From NCBI GenBank assembly GCA_019843655.1, contig JACDQD010000007.1, positions 25,190,365 through 25,254,364 on the forward strand: a stretch of 64,000 nucleotides of DNA, in the 5' to 3' direction. The stretch is from Lethocerus indicus. Taxonomy: Eukaryota; Arthropoda; Insecta; Hemiptera; Belostomatidae. Below the pieces are notes generated by a model. It saw only the letters and a program-made list of their open reading frames with translations. It was not told where the DNA came from and did no database searches. Made by a program: the position numbers and the translations under genes. This document shows positions 23,401 through 35,192 of this stretch, in pieces. Position 1 is the stretch's first letter. Each line of letters opens with the position of its first letter.

Positions 23401-25883
23401 AATACAAATGCTACTGGCTTAATATAATTAAACAATGAAATTATATTTTGCAAGATATAACAGGATAACAAGTCAATATTAATTTAGATTAATGAACACT
23501 TCAATGCACTTTAAACCCAATTATAATTTCATATTAATTATATTAATGTCTCTGCTTTATCATAAAGATTCACGTATGCATTAAAATAACATGTTTAGAT
23601 ACACAGAAATGCAACATTACATCAAGCATAATTGCACAGTATTCAAATTCAATTCAGTATTCAATTTATATTAGAATTTATCACTTAATGAATGTAAATA
23701 ATGAATATTGATAATGTTAGTGTAATTAATTCAATTATAACTTATAGATATTAACTATAATGATATTAATTAATATTATATATGTATTTTTTATTAAAGG
23801 TATTAATTCTATAGATTACTGTCGCTATCTCATTCAAATAAAGTTTCAATTGATTCAGTGCCAAATCTTTGGTTCAGAGTGGGGCAATAGAAATGGAGAA
23901 AGGTGGCTAGCTAAATTCCACCGATTATGAAGGACTATATTTTTAGAAAAAGATTTTTTTAGTTCTTATTTATACAAAAAAATAAGAAACAGAAATATAT
24001 ATTTTCAAGCCCGAAAGTTTCCTGCCTCCGCAAAGTTGTTAACAAAACTAGTTGGCTAAGGAAAATGCGACTGGGGCGTAGGAGGTTACTTTTCATGTCA
24101 CACGCAACATTTATATGTGAATGAATTTATCTCAATTTTATTTTCCATCTCCCGAGTTAACTAGAGTGGGCTGGGGAACATCTAACAAAATTGCATAATG
24201 TGTTGCAGTTCCATTACTGCAAGTGGCCCAATTGCAGTATTGGAATTATCTTTTGTATTAGAATTGAAATCCAGATTATTCTTCAGTTATCCAATTGCAA
24301 CAAGTCACAACTTGAAATATAATAGAAATTGATTTTGGCATATTGCCATAAACAAAAGAATATGAAAAAAGCTTTGCTTAAATATTATATAAATTAAGTA
24401 TTAATTTAATAATCATTGGAGAATATTGCATATTTTGCAAATAATGTTTTTTTCTAGGGTCTAATATATTAACACAAGTTGAGTGCATTCAGTTCAATCT
24501 AAGCCTAATCTGAATCTAATCTAGCATAAACACCCACAGGTACTCATAAAACTATCTACTGATGTAAAATAACTACTGTAAAATAGTGGAATTAAATAAA
24601 AACATTTAGTTAAAATGAATAAGAGCAGTGGTAAAAATCAAATGGAAATCACAATTACACACAATAATAACCCTAAGGCTGCTGTCTAATATTAGCCTAT
24701 CAGTAGAGTGCATGAGAATTGTGCAATAGTGGAGTAATGTGGCGAGAAGGAGATAATATACTTTCTTTCCAATATTATTAATTGATGAAACTAATGATAA
24801 TAAATAAAACAATACGTAGTGGCTAAAAGTGTATAAATATACAAAGAAGAAAACATTAAACATCTGGTGTGACTGCAAATGCTATCTTAATTTGCTATTA
24901 CGAATTTATGAAAGTTACAATAATTGTTTCCCCCTAATGAAAGAAATCACCTTACTTTCACACTGCTGCGAGAAAACAAAATTTGTCCAAAATCAACTAA
25001 AAATACATTTATTAACAAATTTGTCTTTAAAAGTATTTAGAATATTTTCCAATTATTTTTAAAAATATAAAGGATCCACATCCATCATTTTCAATTATAT
25101 AACTCGAATTGAATAATTTCCCAATATATGCCAAATGCTAACAACAGTGATTCAGTAATTTACAGGGGACAAAACACATTAATTCCAAATGTCCAAAGGG
25201 CAGTACAGTCTGTGTAGCAAGTACAGTCTCACTTTTAATGAAACAAATCTCCAGCAATTGATATGACCTTTGAACAATAGAGGGTCAAAAAGCATCAAAG
25301 CAGAGCTAATCTTAAAAAGTCTAACGTTAACCCACAATAATAATCTGTTGTAAACTTAAAATAATTGATTTCTAAATATTGTTGAGTAAATTTAAACTGT
25401 CTAGACACTTTACAATGAGACAAGGACACTTTAAATGAAATGTAATAGCGCCAAGTTTATAGCAAACATTTTATTATCAAACATCTTAATTTCATATTCC
25501 TGAGAGGAAACCAAATTCATCAAATTGAATAAAAAGAAATGTATTAACAAATTTTTCTTTAAAAATATTTTGAACATCTTCCAAATATTATTTTTAAAAA
25601 GTTAAATGATTCACATCTATAATTTTCAATTATACGACTCAAAAAACTTGTTTAACATTTCACAATAAGACAAGAATGCTTTAAATTAAATTAATGTCAA
25701 CAAGTTATCACATCAAAAAGTTTATTGACATGAATTATGCATTGATTAACACCAATCAATACATAGTACTCACACATCTATCAAAAATTTGAAAATTTAT
25801 ATTAAACTTTATCACTTGATGAATAACATTAAATGAAATATATCACTAATTGATAATATTGGTTCAATTAATTTAATTATAAG

Positions 25884-25928
<45 letters not shown>

Positions 25929-28146
25929 TTTTATTAAAGGTTTTAATTCTATAGATTTTATCTCATTCAAATAAAGTTTCAATTGATTCAGTGCCAAATC
26001 TTTGGTTCAGTGTGGCGCAATAGAAATGGAGAAGGGACCCGATGGCTAGCTAAATTCCACTGATTATGAAGGACTTTATTTTTGGAAAAAGTATTTTTAC
26101 TTCATATTTCCAAAAAAAAAAGAAAAGGAGGAACACAAAAATATTTATTCGTGAGCCGAAAGTTTCTTGCATCCGCAAAGTTGCAACAAAACCAGTTAGC
26201 CAAGGCAAATAAGATTAGAGCAGAGGATGATACTTGCCATGTCGCACGCTACATTTATAAGTGAATGGATTTATCTCAATTTTATTTTCCATCCGGGTTG
26301 GCTAGAGTGGGGTTGGGGCACCCCACCACTAACAAAAAATTGCACAATGTGTTGCACTTGCATTACTGCAAGTGGCCCAATTGCAATATTAAAATATTAT
26401 CTTGTGTATTAGCATTGAAATCCAGATTATCTGCCTATAATTGAATTCAGTCACAATCCACAACTTGAACTATACAAGAAATCGATTTTGGCGTTGTGCC
26501 ATAAACAAAAGAATTTGAAAAAACTCGAAATTTTTATTTTGGATTGCAATAAATATAAACTCAAAATTGAATACTATATAAATTGAGTTTGGATACAATT
26601 TTTGGATTGAAATATAAAATTATTTTGGTTTAAAAACTTATTCAACTTAAATTGAACTGAACACAGCTGTGAGAACACAGGTCAAGGGAGACAGAGGGGG
26701 GTAGTCTCTCCTTAAAATAGAATCTGCAAAATGATGAAAAAGACTTTTTATGCCCAGATTTTTATTTCTATTTCTCACCCTTGTATCTTTCTCTTTTATA
26801 GCTGGCATTATTTAATTATAGTATTAGTAATTATAATATTATTATATTAATATTATATATTAAACCAACAAGTTACACAAATAATTAATAATATATAGAT
26901 TAAACTGAACAAAATTTTGAATTTTTCATGGTTTCAATCAATTTTTGTTTTAATAATAATTCAAATTTTGAACACTAAAAAGAAACTGTACAATTTCAAG
27001 TTGTTTCCCTGATTCAATTTAAGCTGCTCAAAAGGTGCCACTTAAGATGAATATAAAATTGATTGCTAATACTAGTTTTAATGATTTTATTAATATTTCT
27101 TTTCACGGAGAAATAATTTCAATATAATATCCTTATTCACTATCAACAGTGAAAAATATTCCACTTATACTCTTTCCATAGTTAATTAAAACATAAAAGA
27201 GTTATATTTTATATGTTTGAAATATTTTCATTGGGGGTATTTTTCATGGAGTCTTATTTGACATTAACAGTCACCAATCTAGAGTTGTTAATAATAAAAT
27301 TCACTCTTCAAGTGACAAATATAAAAGCCTTAATCTCTTACCTTTTTCCAAAAGTTCCTTAATCAGCTCTGGCCAGTTCTGTCTGAAATTATTTGCACCG
27401 GTCAGAGAGCCATCACCACCAATTACGACCAAATTGCTGATTCCTTTTTTCACCAGATTTTTGGCCGCTTTAATTTGACCAGATTTCTCTTTGAAGTCCA
27501 TGCATCGTGCCGATCCGATAACAGTGCCGCCCTTTAGTAAAATATGTTTTATTTCAATATTTTCCAATAAAATGCAATGGAAGTAAAGAACGTAGAGGCG
27601 GGAAAATTATTTCCACAATTTTTTGAGTGTTTGGTTCACAGTCATAGATAGAAACAAATATCATACAATTTTATACTTCAAACTATTACTGATTAGTAAA
27701 TGGATTCTCTTTTTGGAAGCCTAATTTTCACAACGTGTTTCAGCCAGAACTGTTAGTCCGACAATTATTTGCAGGCTGTTCCAAAAATTTAAATTAATAC
27801 CGCGAAACTCCCTTACCTTATGAATAATGCCGGAAACCGAAGACCAGTTGGCTTCAACGATATTGTCCCCGCCATCAATCAGGCCTTGGTAGCCCTCTCG
27901 AATGAAGTGGACCTTGCAGCCCAGGTAGATGCCCATACGGACAACGGCCCTCACCGCGGAGTTCATACCTGGGGATCGACAGATAATGCCAAATAGAGAA
28001 CAAAGTAAAATTGACAAGATACAAATTATATATATTTAAAAAAAAAATAAATTACCCTGCGAATCTCCACCGCTGGTGAAGACAGCCATTCCCTTCCCCT
28101 TGTAGCATCCCTGCTCAATAAACTTTGCGTGGTGTTCCCTCGGCAT
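9429..28146 (-). CDS. Pfk: ATP-dependent 6-phosphofructokinase (16 coding exons, 778 aa)
   Basis: Cytosolic enzyme phosphorylating fructose 6-phosphate to fructose 1,6-bisphosphate, the committed step of glycolysis. Minus-strand exons: 28146-28056, 27968-27817, 27531-27342, 19276-19066, 18382-18274, 17477-17289, 16680-16490, 14902-14830, 14590-14444, 13676-13518, 13025-12873, 12185-12086, 11743-11617, 11247-11150, 10482-10260, 9552-9429. They sum to 2337 nt in one frame with GT-AG borders, giving 778 aa plus TAG; animal PFKs are about 780 aa. N-terminal catalytic half: [10 protein letters not shown] (ATP site, from about residue 25), GGDGSLTGA (119-127), [10 protein letters not shown] with the catalytic Asp expected at 168, and [10 protein letters not shown]-terminal half from about residue 403: [12 protein letters not shown], and [13 protein letters not shown], where Ser replaces the catalytic Asp, as expected for the regulatory (fructose 2,6-bisphosphate) half. 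The tail has [21 protein letters not shown]. The first ATG lies in a frame open further upstream, so an extra 5' coding exon is possible. Upstream neighbour 14-3-3zeta is on the same strand. Confidence 0.96.
14391..14426. repeat. (TA)18 microsatellite next to Pfk exon 9 donor
   Basis: Uninterrupted TA dinucleotide run of about 36 bases in Pfk intron 9, beginning about 17 bases downstream (in gene sense) of the exon 9 GTAAGT donor. Read directly from the sequence. Confidence 0.95.
16925..17040 (-). other. GC-rich codon-like island in Pfk intron 6
   Basis: A compositional outlier in an AT-rich intron. On the minus strand it reads openly for about 40 codons, with segments such as [15 protein letters not shown] and [11 protein letters not shown], before a TAA. 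It does not belong to PFK: joining exon 6 directly to exon 7 gives the canonical [11 protein letters not shown]. Possible explanations are a fragment of a transposable element, an alternative exon, or chance. I do not recognise the family. Confidence 0.3.
23640..24370. repeat. Dispersed repeat, copy A, in Pfk intron 3
   Basis: Diverged but clear direct repeat of the segment at about 25775-26530, offset about 2.13 kb. Shared stretches include CATTCAAATAAAGTTTCAAT (23831 here, 25963 in copy B), then TTGATTCAGTGCCAAATCTT and GGCTAGCTAAATTCCAC, and further on TACTGCAAGTGGCCCAATTG and GCCATAAACAAAAGAAT. No protein-coding content or terminal inverted repeats were recognised. It may be a non-autonomous transposable element or a local duplication. 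Confidence 0.8.
24961..25110. repeat. Short local direct repeat, copy 1
   Basis: Similar to about 25498-25655, offset about 532 bases. Both share ATTAACAAAT followed by a T-rich CTTTAAAA segment, a TTTTTAAAAA run, and CACATC-AT-ATTTTCAATTATA. Both lie between the two larger repeat copies in Pfk intron 3. Confidence 0.6.
25498..25655. repeat. Short local direct repeat, copy 2
   Basis: Partner of the repeat at 24961-25110, same orientation. Divergence is visible by eye, so this is an old duplication rather than an assembly artefact. Confidence 0.6.
25775..26530. repeat. Dispersed repeat, copy B, in Pfk intron 3
   Basis: Second copy of the repeat at 23640-24370, same orientation. It differs by small indels and by a (TA)n tract at 25885-25922 that copy A lacks. 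The ends are approximate because similarity fades into AT-rich sequence. Confidence 0.8.
25885..25922. repeat. (TA)n microsatellite
   Basis: Uninterrupted TA run of about 38 bases inside repeat copy B of Pfk intron 3. Confidence 0.95.
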
Positions 28147-28499
28147 GATGCTGTCCAAATAAGAACTGAGAACTGTAAATTGCAAATCGCCAATGAAACA
28201 AAAATACCAGCATTAGAAAGATAGTTTTTTTTTATTTTTCTAAACCACTAGGAATCAATGTTAAGCTACAAGGAAAATCTGAGTTCACCCCTACCCTAGT
28301 GTTAGGGATGACCTTAAGTTGTCAATTTTTTTACTTACATAAAATGTGATTACAGAAAATAAATAATTTACTTGAAAGGAAAACAAGAAATAAATTTCAA
28401 AAAGAAAATATCGACAAAATAGTATTTATATTTCTTGGAATTCCTAACTCCTTTTATAATAAATTCCAAACATACTAAAATGAGTAATTAGTAATATTG

Positions 28500-29150
28500 T
28501 GTCGGGCGATTGACATAACGTAGGTTGACGTCATTCGAGATACAAAGATACAACGTTATCGAACCCCACTGTTTAAACTAAAAGGCAAAAGAGAACGCGA
28601 GAGTAAAAAGTTGGGGGATAATTGGGACATTCGGACAGTGTATTACCGGGAAGCCGGCAAGTTAACAGTAATAAGGTCAAACAGGGGGTATGACTTAATG
28701 GTTCTTGAAAGGAAACCTTTTAAAGTTTGATAGTGTCAAACAGTAACAAGTTTCGCTTTATTGGGCCGAGTTAAGAGAAATCCCCGGCGAGCTACGTGAG
28801 CAAAGTCCCGTCGCCCGTATTATCTGTCAGTCGGGGCTGTAAGTACGAATTTTATTTTCTGCCTTTACCAAAGTGAAGCCGGTGAGAGAGTCGGCCGAGG
28901 AGAGTGCAGTGGCGAAACTAAAGTAGGATCTGCGAAGATAAAAAGAAAAACCCGATCGAAGAGCTGTTATTGTTGAGACAACTACGTAAAGGTGCAACTC
29001 GGGTGAGGGCCCGGACTCGACTGAGCCGGAGGAAAACTCAAAATTGAAAAGGTCCGTGATCTTGCCAAGGACAATAGCACCCGCCCCCTTCCGCCATTTG
29101 CCCCACAGCTGGTCGGCGCCATTTTCAAAGCGAAACTAAACCGGTTTTAC
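28500..29150 (-). promoter_or_regulatory. GC-rich putative Pfk promoter / 5' leader region
   Basis: Clear rise in GC and CpG content 350-1000 bases upstream of the first recognised Pfk coding exon. On the Pfk sense strand it has two YY1/Pho-like motifs, AAATGGCGG (29099-29091) and AAAATGGCGC (near 29125-29117), with a GC-box-like GGGGGCGGG between the first motif and the gene. Position and composition suggest the Pfk transcription start region; the initiation site and any noncoding exon are not resolved. Confidence 0.5.
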
Positions 29151-32100
29151 AAAGAAATATTTAAATCTCAGATTCAATATTCGGATTTTATAGCATTCAC
29201 CTATTAAATATCCACAGACATTTTATATTGTTATCATTTTTCAATTATTACCCCAATGGTATCGTACTGTAACACTTGTATTTCTGTAACAGGTCCAATG
29301 GAGCGCAAAGAACTTCTCCATTTTAACCGTATTACGAACAGAGAATATACCGCATGCGAAAATAGCGATGTTTGTAACAATTTCTTAATAAGTTACTGAG
29401 TTCGTCTTATCAAGTTACGATTGAGGCCTCTAGAAAGCACTGGGATATCTTCTATTTGCCCTATTTTTATTCCCTATCGATCGCAATGAATCGATAAGCC
29501 TACATTTGTAGCGTTGTATCCCGAAAAAATCAAAGTATATCACCCTTTTGAAAATGAAATTTCAAGCGACGATCACAAGATTAATATCTATTTTTCATAC
29601 ACATCAATGCACCGAGTAATGTGTGATTCCCAGTTTACGCACCCAGGGCAGGATAGCTTAGGTTGGGCTACATAAAATATAAATAATATTACAATAATTT
29701 TTCTACATATATGTAAATTCTCCTCTTCTGCTACCTTCACACTAAGATTTGTATGGATATTCGGGTTATTAGGAATATGGAACATCAAAACTAGATTTAG
29801 AAGTGGGAGAACCCCTGGGTGCGTTAACTGTGATTTTACAGTCTTTGTTTCATTCACTTGTCTGGTTGTTTTGCACTCACGTTTCATGAATTTTATTCAA
29901 GGGCGAAATTCTTCCATTACCTGAACGTGCCCCTCTGAAAAAGATCCATGTCTTGGGTAGATTGTCGGGAGAAGGGATTCCAAACGCTCTAGGCACAATC
30001 CCGGATCCCGCCAGGCTCAAAGTTCCTCTTCCAAATTTCCAGTTTATCAGTTTCGTAAACATCGCCGGAGATTTTCATGAAAAAGTATCACAAACGGGAA
30101 TAAGTTGTCATGAGTGCAACGTAGAGAAGTCAAAATTTACGAAAAGAAACAAATTGCTATTATTTTGCCGAAATTTTGAGGCCATCAGCTGTTTGAAGAG
30201 GCCTCTTACAGAACCAAGTCAAATGCGGCACTGTCGTTGGCGATTGCACTGAAATTGTAATTTCAAGAAATTAATTTATCGCGGAAAACGATTCAAATTT
30301 AGGCTTTCATTACACTGTCGGAATTACATCAAATTGCACAAGTCTGTAGAACTATTATTGTTTATTGTTTTATATGCTACTGCGGCTACTCCTAGTTCAG
30401 GTCATAATTGTCCGAATTTTTTAAATTTTATAAGTAACTCATAATTTAAACTTGTTAAAGGGATGCGGTACAAGTTGTTTGATATTTTTTCATACTATAC
30501 AGTAATCATATGCTGTAATATTGAAGTAAAATTCAATTTTTACAAATTGTATATCCGAGCATGAATATAGGTTATATTTTTAATAGGTTATATAATTGAA
30601 TATTAATTTTCTGAGTATAACCTGCACATCACAATTTGAGTATAAAAGCAGTTAATTAAGTTTGACTTTTAAAATGTATTGTATTTGCAAAGTGTCTACA
30701 TTTAGTTATTTTATTCTCATTCCAGGTCTGAGAACGCAGTTGGACCGAAAAACTACGCTTAACCCAATTACACCATCAATTCCACAAAGTCAATTCGGCG
30801 GCTAGAACACTAGCTTATAAAATACTGACAGAGCTATATAAAAGGGTAATTTAACTAACGACCGTTTTCTCTCATAAAATCTCAAAATTGAAGAAGATGT
30901 TGATGTGAAACTAAAATCAGACGGCTGAAGGCATTGCACAGTGAATCGGCAACGTTAAATCGGTCCTAACGGTGCAACTATGCCAGAAAAAATGTGTAAA
31001 ACTAAAATTAAATTTAAGTGAACGTCCTTACCTATTTAACGTGGATGTCAGATTCTGTCCAGTGGATAACCACACGTTGCGGTAAATTCACTCCGCATCC
31101 GCGAATGTATCTCAGTCATTCTTCATATAAAACGTAACATAAATTTACCTGTATATTAATATTTTTGTCGTATTAGCTCGTTTCATTTTATGCTCCTTCT
31201 CGGATTCGTCAATTACGTACAATCGGAAAGCAACATTGCCGAGCCACTTGCTGATTTGGCATTTGTTACCTTAACCTCGTAAGAATGATGGCATTACAAA
31301 CAGATATACTAAAAAAATATAAACCGTTATTTCTGCCCACCGACTGGACCAGTTTCAAATAAAACATTAGCAGCAGTAGATAATAGCTTACATAGGACTG
31401 GATAAAGATTGCAATTCAATTCAGCTGGCCATCCATTGTTTGTAATCTGCGTGTGGATTGTTTCTCCCGATGGGAGGTGTAAGAAATACTAGCAAATATA
31501 TGATTCAGTAATAATGCTAATAATGGTATTACTTACACGAGTGTATTACAACCGCAAAACAAATTTTACATAAGTATTAATCGGGGGATCCGACATAGCT
31601 CCAGTGCGAGGTTAATGTCGAACTGAGCCAAGCGAAATTGAATTTGTGTAGGTCTAAAATATAGTTACCTGCAACGAACCGAATTTTGAAAAGCTGAAGT
31701 TTTTTTAAAGATAAATTCTATTCCATTTCGCAATTGAATTTCTATTCCTAGAAACCGCGGCGGCGGTTTGTGTTAAAAATTCATTATTCCATATTTGAAA
31801 CTGTGCCAATTTGAAAGACACCCACGTCTAATAAAAACCTCCGTCTGTGACCGGCCATCAAGGCCGCCACACTCGCTCCGATAATTTTCCCCGGTGCTAA
31901 TTTTTTTTTTTAATTTCGCGGGTTAAATCTGCGAATTTTGGGTGTTTTTTTTGGGAGGGGCGAGTAGCGCGGAGAGCTCACAGACCTAAAGATGCGTCAT
32001 TTTGAAAGCGTATTCTGTTCCGGAGCGAGTGACAGAAAACCCTGGCCATTTCTGTAGACAAATACCGGGCCGATTTATATGACGATACGACAGATATTAA

Positions 32101-35100
32101 AAAGAAAACCTGGACGCGGGTAAAAAAGCTTCAGTTTAAAAATAATTCTTTAAATACCGCGCATAAAAACAATAATTATCCCTGCACCAATACAAAACAA
32201 AGAAAGAAAAGACTATTGGTTTCGACAATAGTCGAACCAATCGAGTTATTATGAAGTAATTTGAAACAGAAATATAAAATGAATCTGTATGGAATTATAT
32301 AAATCAGTTCTTCCTTTATGACAACAGATGACTAATATTTTTGTTAAATCAGTTCACATAAATTCGTCGTACTATCAAAATCTTAAAAATTTGACTGGAA
32401 TTTCAACTTAGGGTCAAATAAGCGAGTGGAGATAAGGTAAAATTGAACCGAGAACTCCCTATCGGTTTTATCCTTTAGCAAATTCAAAATACTGTGTGGA
32501 CGCAGATTATTTCACACGAAAATTAACTTCGAAAGATTTGTCATCCGACCCAAATGATGTAATATGGAAAAAATATGGCATCTCTGTGAATATGCCAGAA
32601 AATATAGCTGAAAATGATTATTAAATATAATTTAATGAATGCAATAATATAACCCTATCAAATAAAAAACATTAATTTTCTTTCAATTTCCGAATTTATT
32701 TTTATTATTTGGTAATTGCTTTTATTCTTCAAAATTCCTTGAAACAACAATTGGGGACCCACTTAATGGACTTTTGGTTACAATAGGCAATTGACAGGAT
32801 GATAAAAATATCAACAGTTTGAAACTAATATTATTTCATACCTGGAGAACTAGTGAAAACCACAAGCAATTGTCTAGCTGTAAACAATATGCACATAATT
32901 GACCAGGTGTGTGTTATATGCAAAAATCGCAGGTATATATTTTCCCCACTATCTGTGGTACATTCACATACTGGTGTGTTTATCATTTTGGACTCAAAGA
33001 AATGCCTGTGAACAAAGATATATAATTTATAATAATAAATAGTTCACTGAAGCTAGTTTCACTAGTTGCTGGTTGAATTCTCTCTTAATTCGAAACTGGT
33101 CTTGTTCCAAATGAATTGACTGCACTTACTCAAAAATTCAAACTGTTTTAAACATTTTTGTGTAAATGGAATTTGTATAATTAAAAAAACTGCATTTTTA
33201 TGTATATATATTATACTCCTTAGAAATTATTACAAAATGATTTGATAGACATTTAAAAAGTGCTTGATTTTACAATTAGATCCACAGAAGATTTCATTCA
33301 CTATGTTTAGGTACACTGTATTAAAAAAAGTTTGCATGATTACAGTGTTGTATTATAAGCAAAAACAATATATACCAAACATTCAGTTATTTTTTTATAT
33401 CAATATATAGTATTGTAATTGTTCAAAGTATCTTTTGAATGAACATGAACGATTAATTTTGTTACCATCAATAGTTTAAGGTTAATTTTTGAATTGTAGT
33501 AGCAGTGGTACTACTATTAATACTTGCACTCCCATCATTGTTATTAAAATCTAAAATTATCAACCAGTAATGTAATGATGAATTCATTATTTGAGATTTT
33601 ATGATTAAAATTATTGCTAAAATATTACTAACCACTAAATTCAACTCTTTCCATGTATAAATCTGTAATGAAAAACTGAGCTTTTCTATTACAATTTTTA
33701 TGTGACAAAATAACATGTATAATTTTTAACATTTCCATGCAAGAACCATATTGTAAAGAGTATGTTTTCATTTCATAATTAATACCATTAACCAATATTA
33801 TTATTATCAAAGAGAAGGGTGCACTTGCATATTTCAGCACAATTAAGCAGTAAAAGTTGATTTCTTTATGATGCTAAGAACATTCTAGCACCTTTAGAAA
33901 GCCTCCATTAAATCCTCCCTATTACCCATTTCAATCTACTTATTGAACAAATTTATTTTTTGAATTCGTAATGGAGTTTCTGAAGCAGGTATGCTGCAAT
34001 TGCACTCTCTGCGATAAATTATGATTGCCATAATCAATTTATTCAATAAATAAATAATAATTTCCCATTTTATTCAATTATCAGTATAGGTTAAATTGGT
34101 TGAGGCGCTTAGGTTTGTACCATTTTATTTTCGAATATATCAAACAATACAGTGTTCAACAAATTTTTGTCACAACCTAATAATTACAATACTCAGCCCA
34201 GTTAAAAAAAATATTGGCTCCTGATGAGTCCTACAGTAAATGGAATTGTATCATGCTATATATTCACCATTACATCAACATATAATACTTGAAGGATCAC
34301 ACCCAATTTTTCTCACTTCTGGGATTAAAACAACACCAGTTTTGGAAATTGAATCCCTCCCCTCCAAAGTTCTCTTTTAACTATTAGTTCTTACCTGATG
34401 GTCAAAATTAGCCAGGTTCTTTTTGCCATTGATTAATTGAATCAGTACGACAAGCGTTTTGGTAAACGTTATATGGTCTTTCAAACCATCCATTCGCGTA
34501 AATCTGCTTAGCCATTATTAATCCGGATTAACTAAAATATAGCGCACAACCATTATTCCGACAAATTAAAGACATCCCCATTTTTCATCTATCAAATGAT
34601 CATAAACGGTTCCGAGACAAATGGGACTGTTTCTTTTTTTAAAGTTATCACAATCCTAAAACTTCAAACACGAGCCCGAACTCTGATTGTATAAGAGAGA
34701 AGAAACTGATTTATATTGTTTCTCAACAGACGGACAACAGTCTTCCGTACTTTAAGCAGGTATTGTGAAAAATTTCTCCTTTTAATTGATTAGCGTACTA
34801 TATTTTCTGCGGTACAGACCAAGTTTAACTGGAGTGAAAAATATTCCAAACCCCTTGGTAGACAGAATACAATAATTTTATATTTTTTCCCTTATTTAGA
34901 AAAACAAAACAAACAAGTACACGCTACAACAGAGCTTTGCAGAAAAGTAGTAGTAGTTGGTAAAAATAATCTTTCAAATTATTTCGATTCAATAATTTTC
35001 TTTGTTGAAAAGATGGTTGTCAAAATGGCGATTCAATTTTTTTGTCAAATTAGTCTTTATTTCTTTCTTATCCTCTGGAGTTATTAAAACTATGCCATGT

Positions 35101-35143
35101 TAAAACTGGACAAAGTTTTAAACGATACTGATAACATAAATAA

Positions 35144-35192
35144 AATATATATATATACACATATATATATATATATATATAAAATATATATC
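35144..35192. repeat. (TA)n-rich microsatellite
   Basis: TA dinucleotide tract, briefly interrupted by ACAC and AAAA, in the intergenic region downstream of 14-3-3zeta. Confidence 0.85.

Noticed and set aside
29588..30252. Open frames of 60-99 codons on both strands (for example + 29953-30252)
   Set aside because: No recognisable domain, no splice partners, overlapping frames on opposite strands, and no match to any family I know. Treated as chance.
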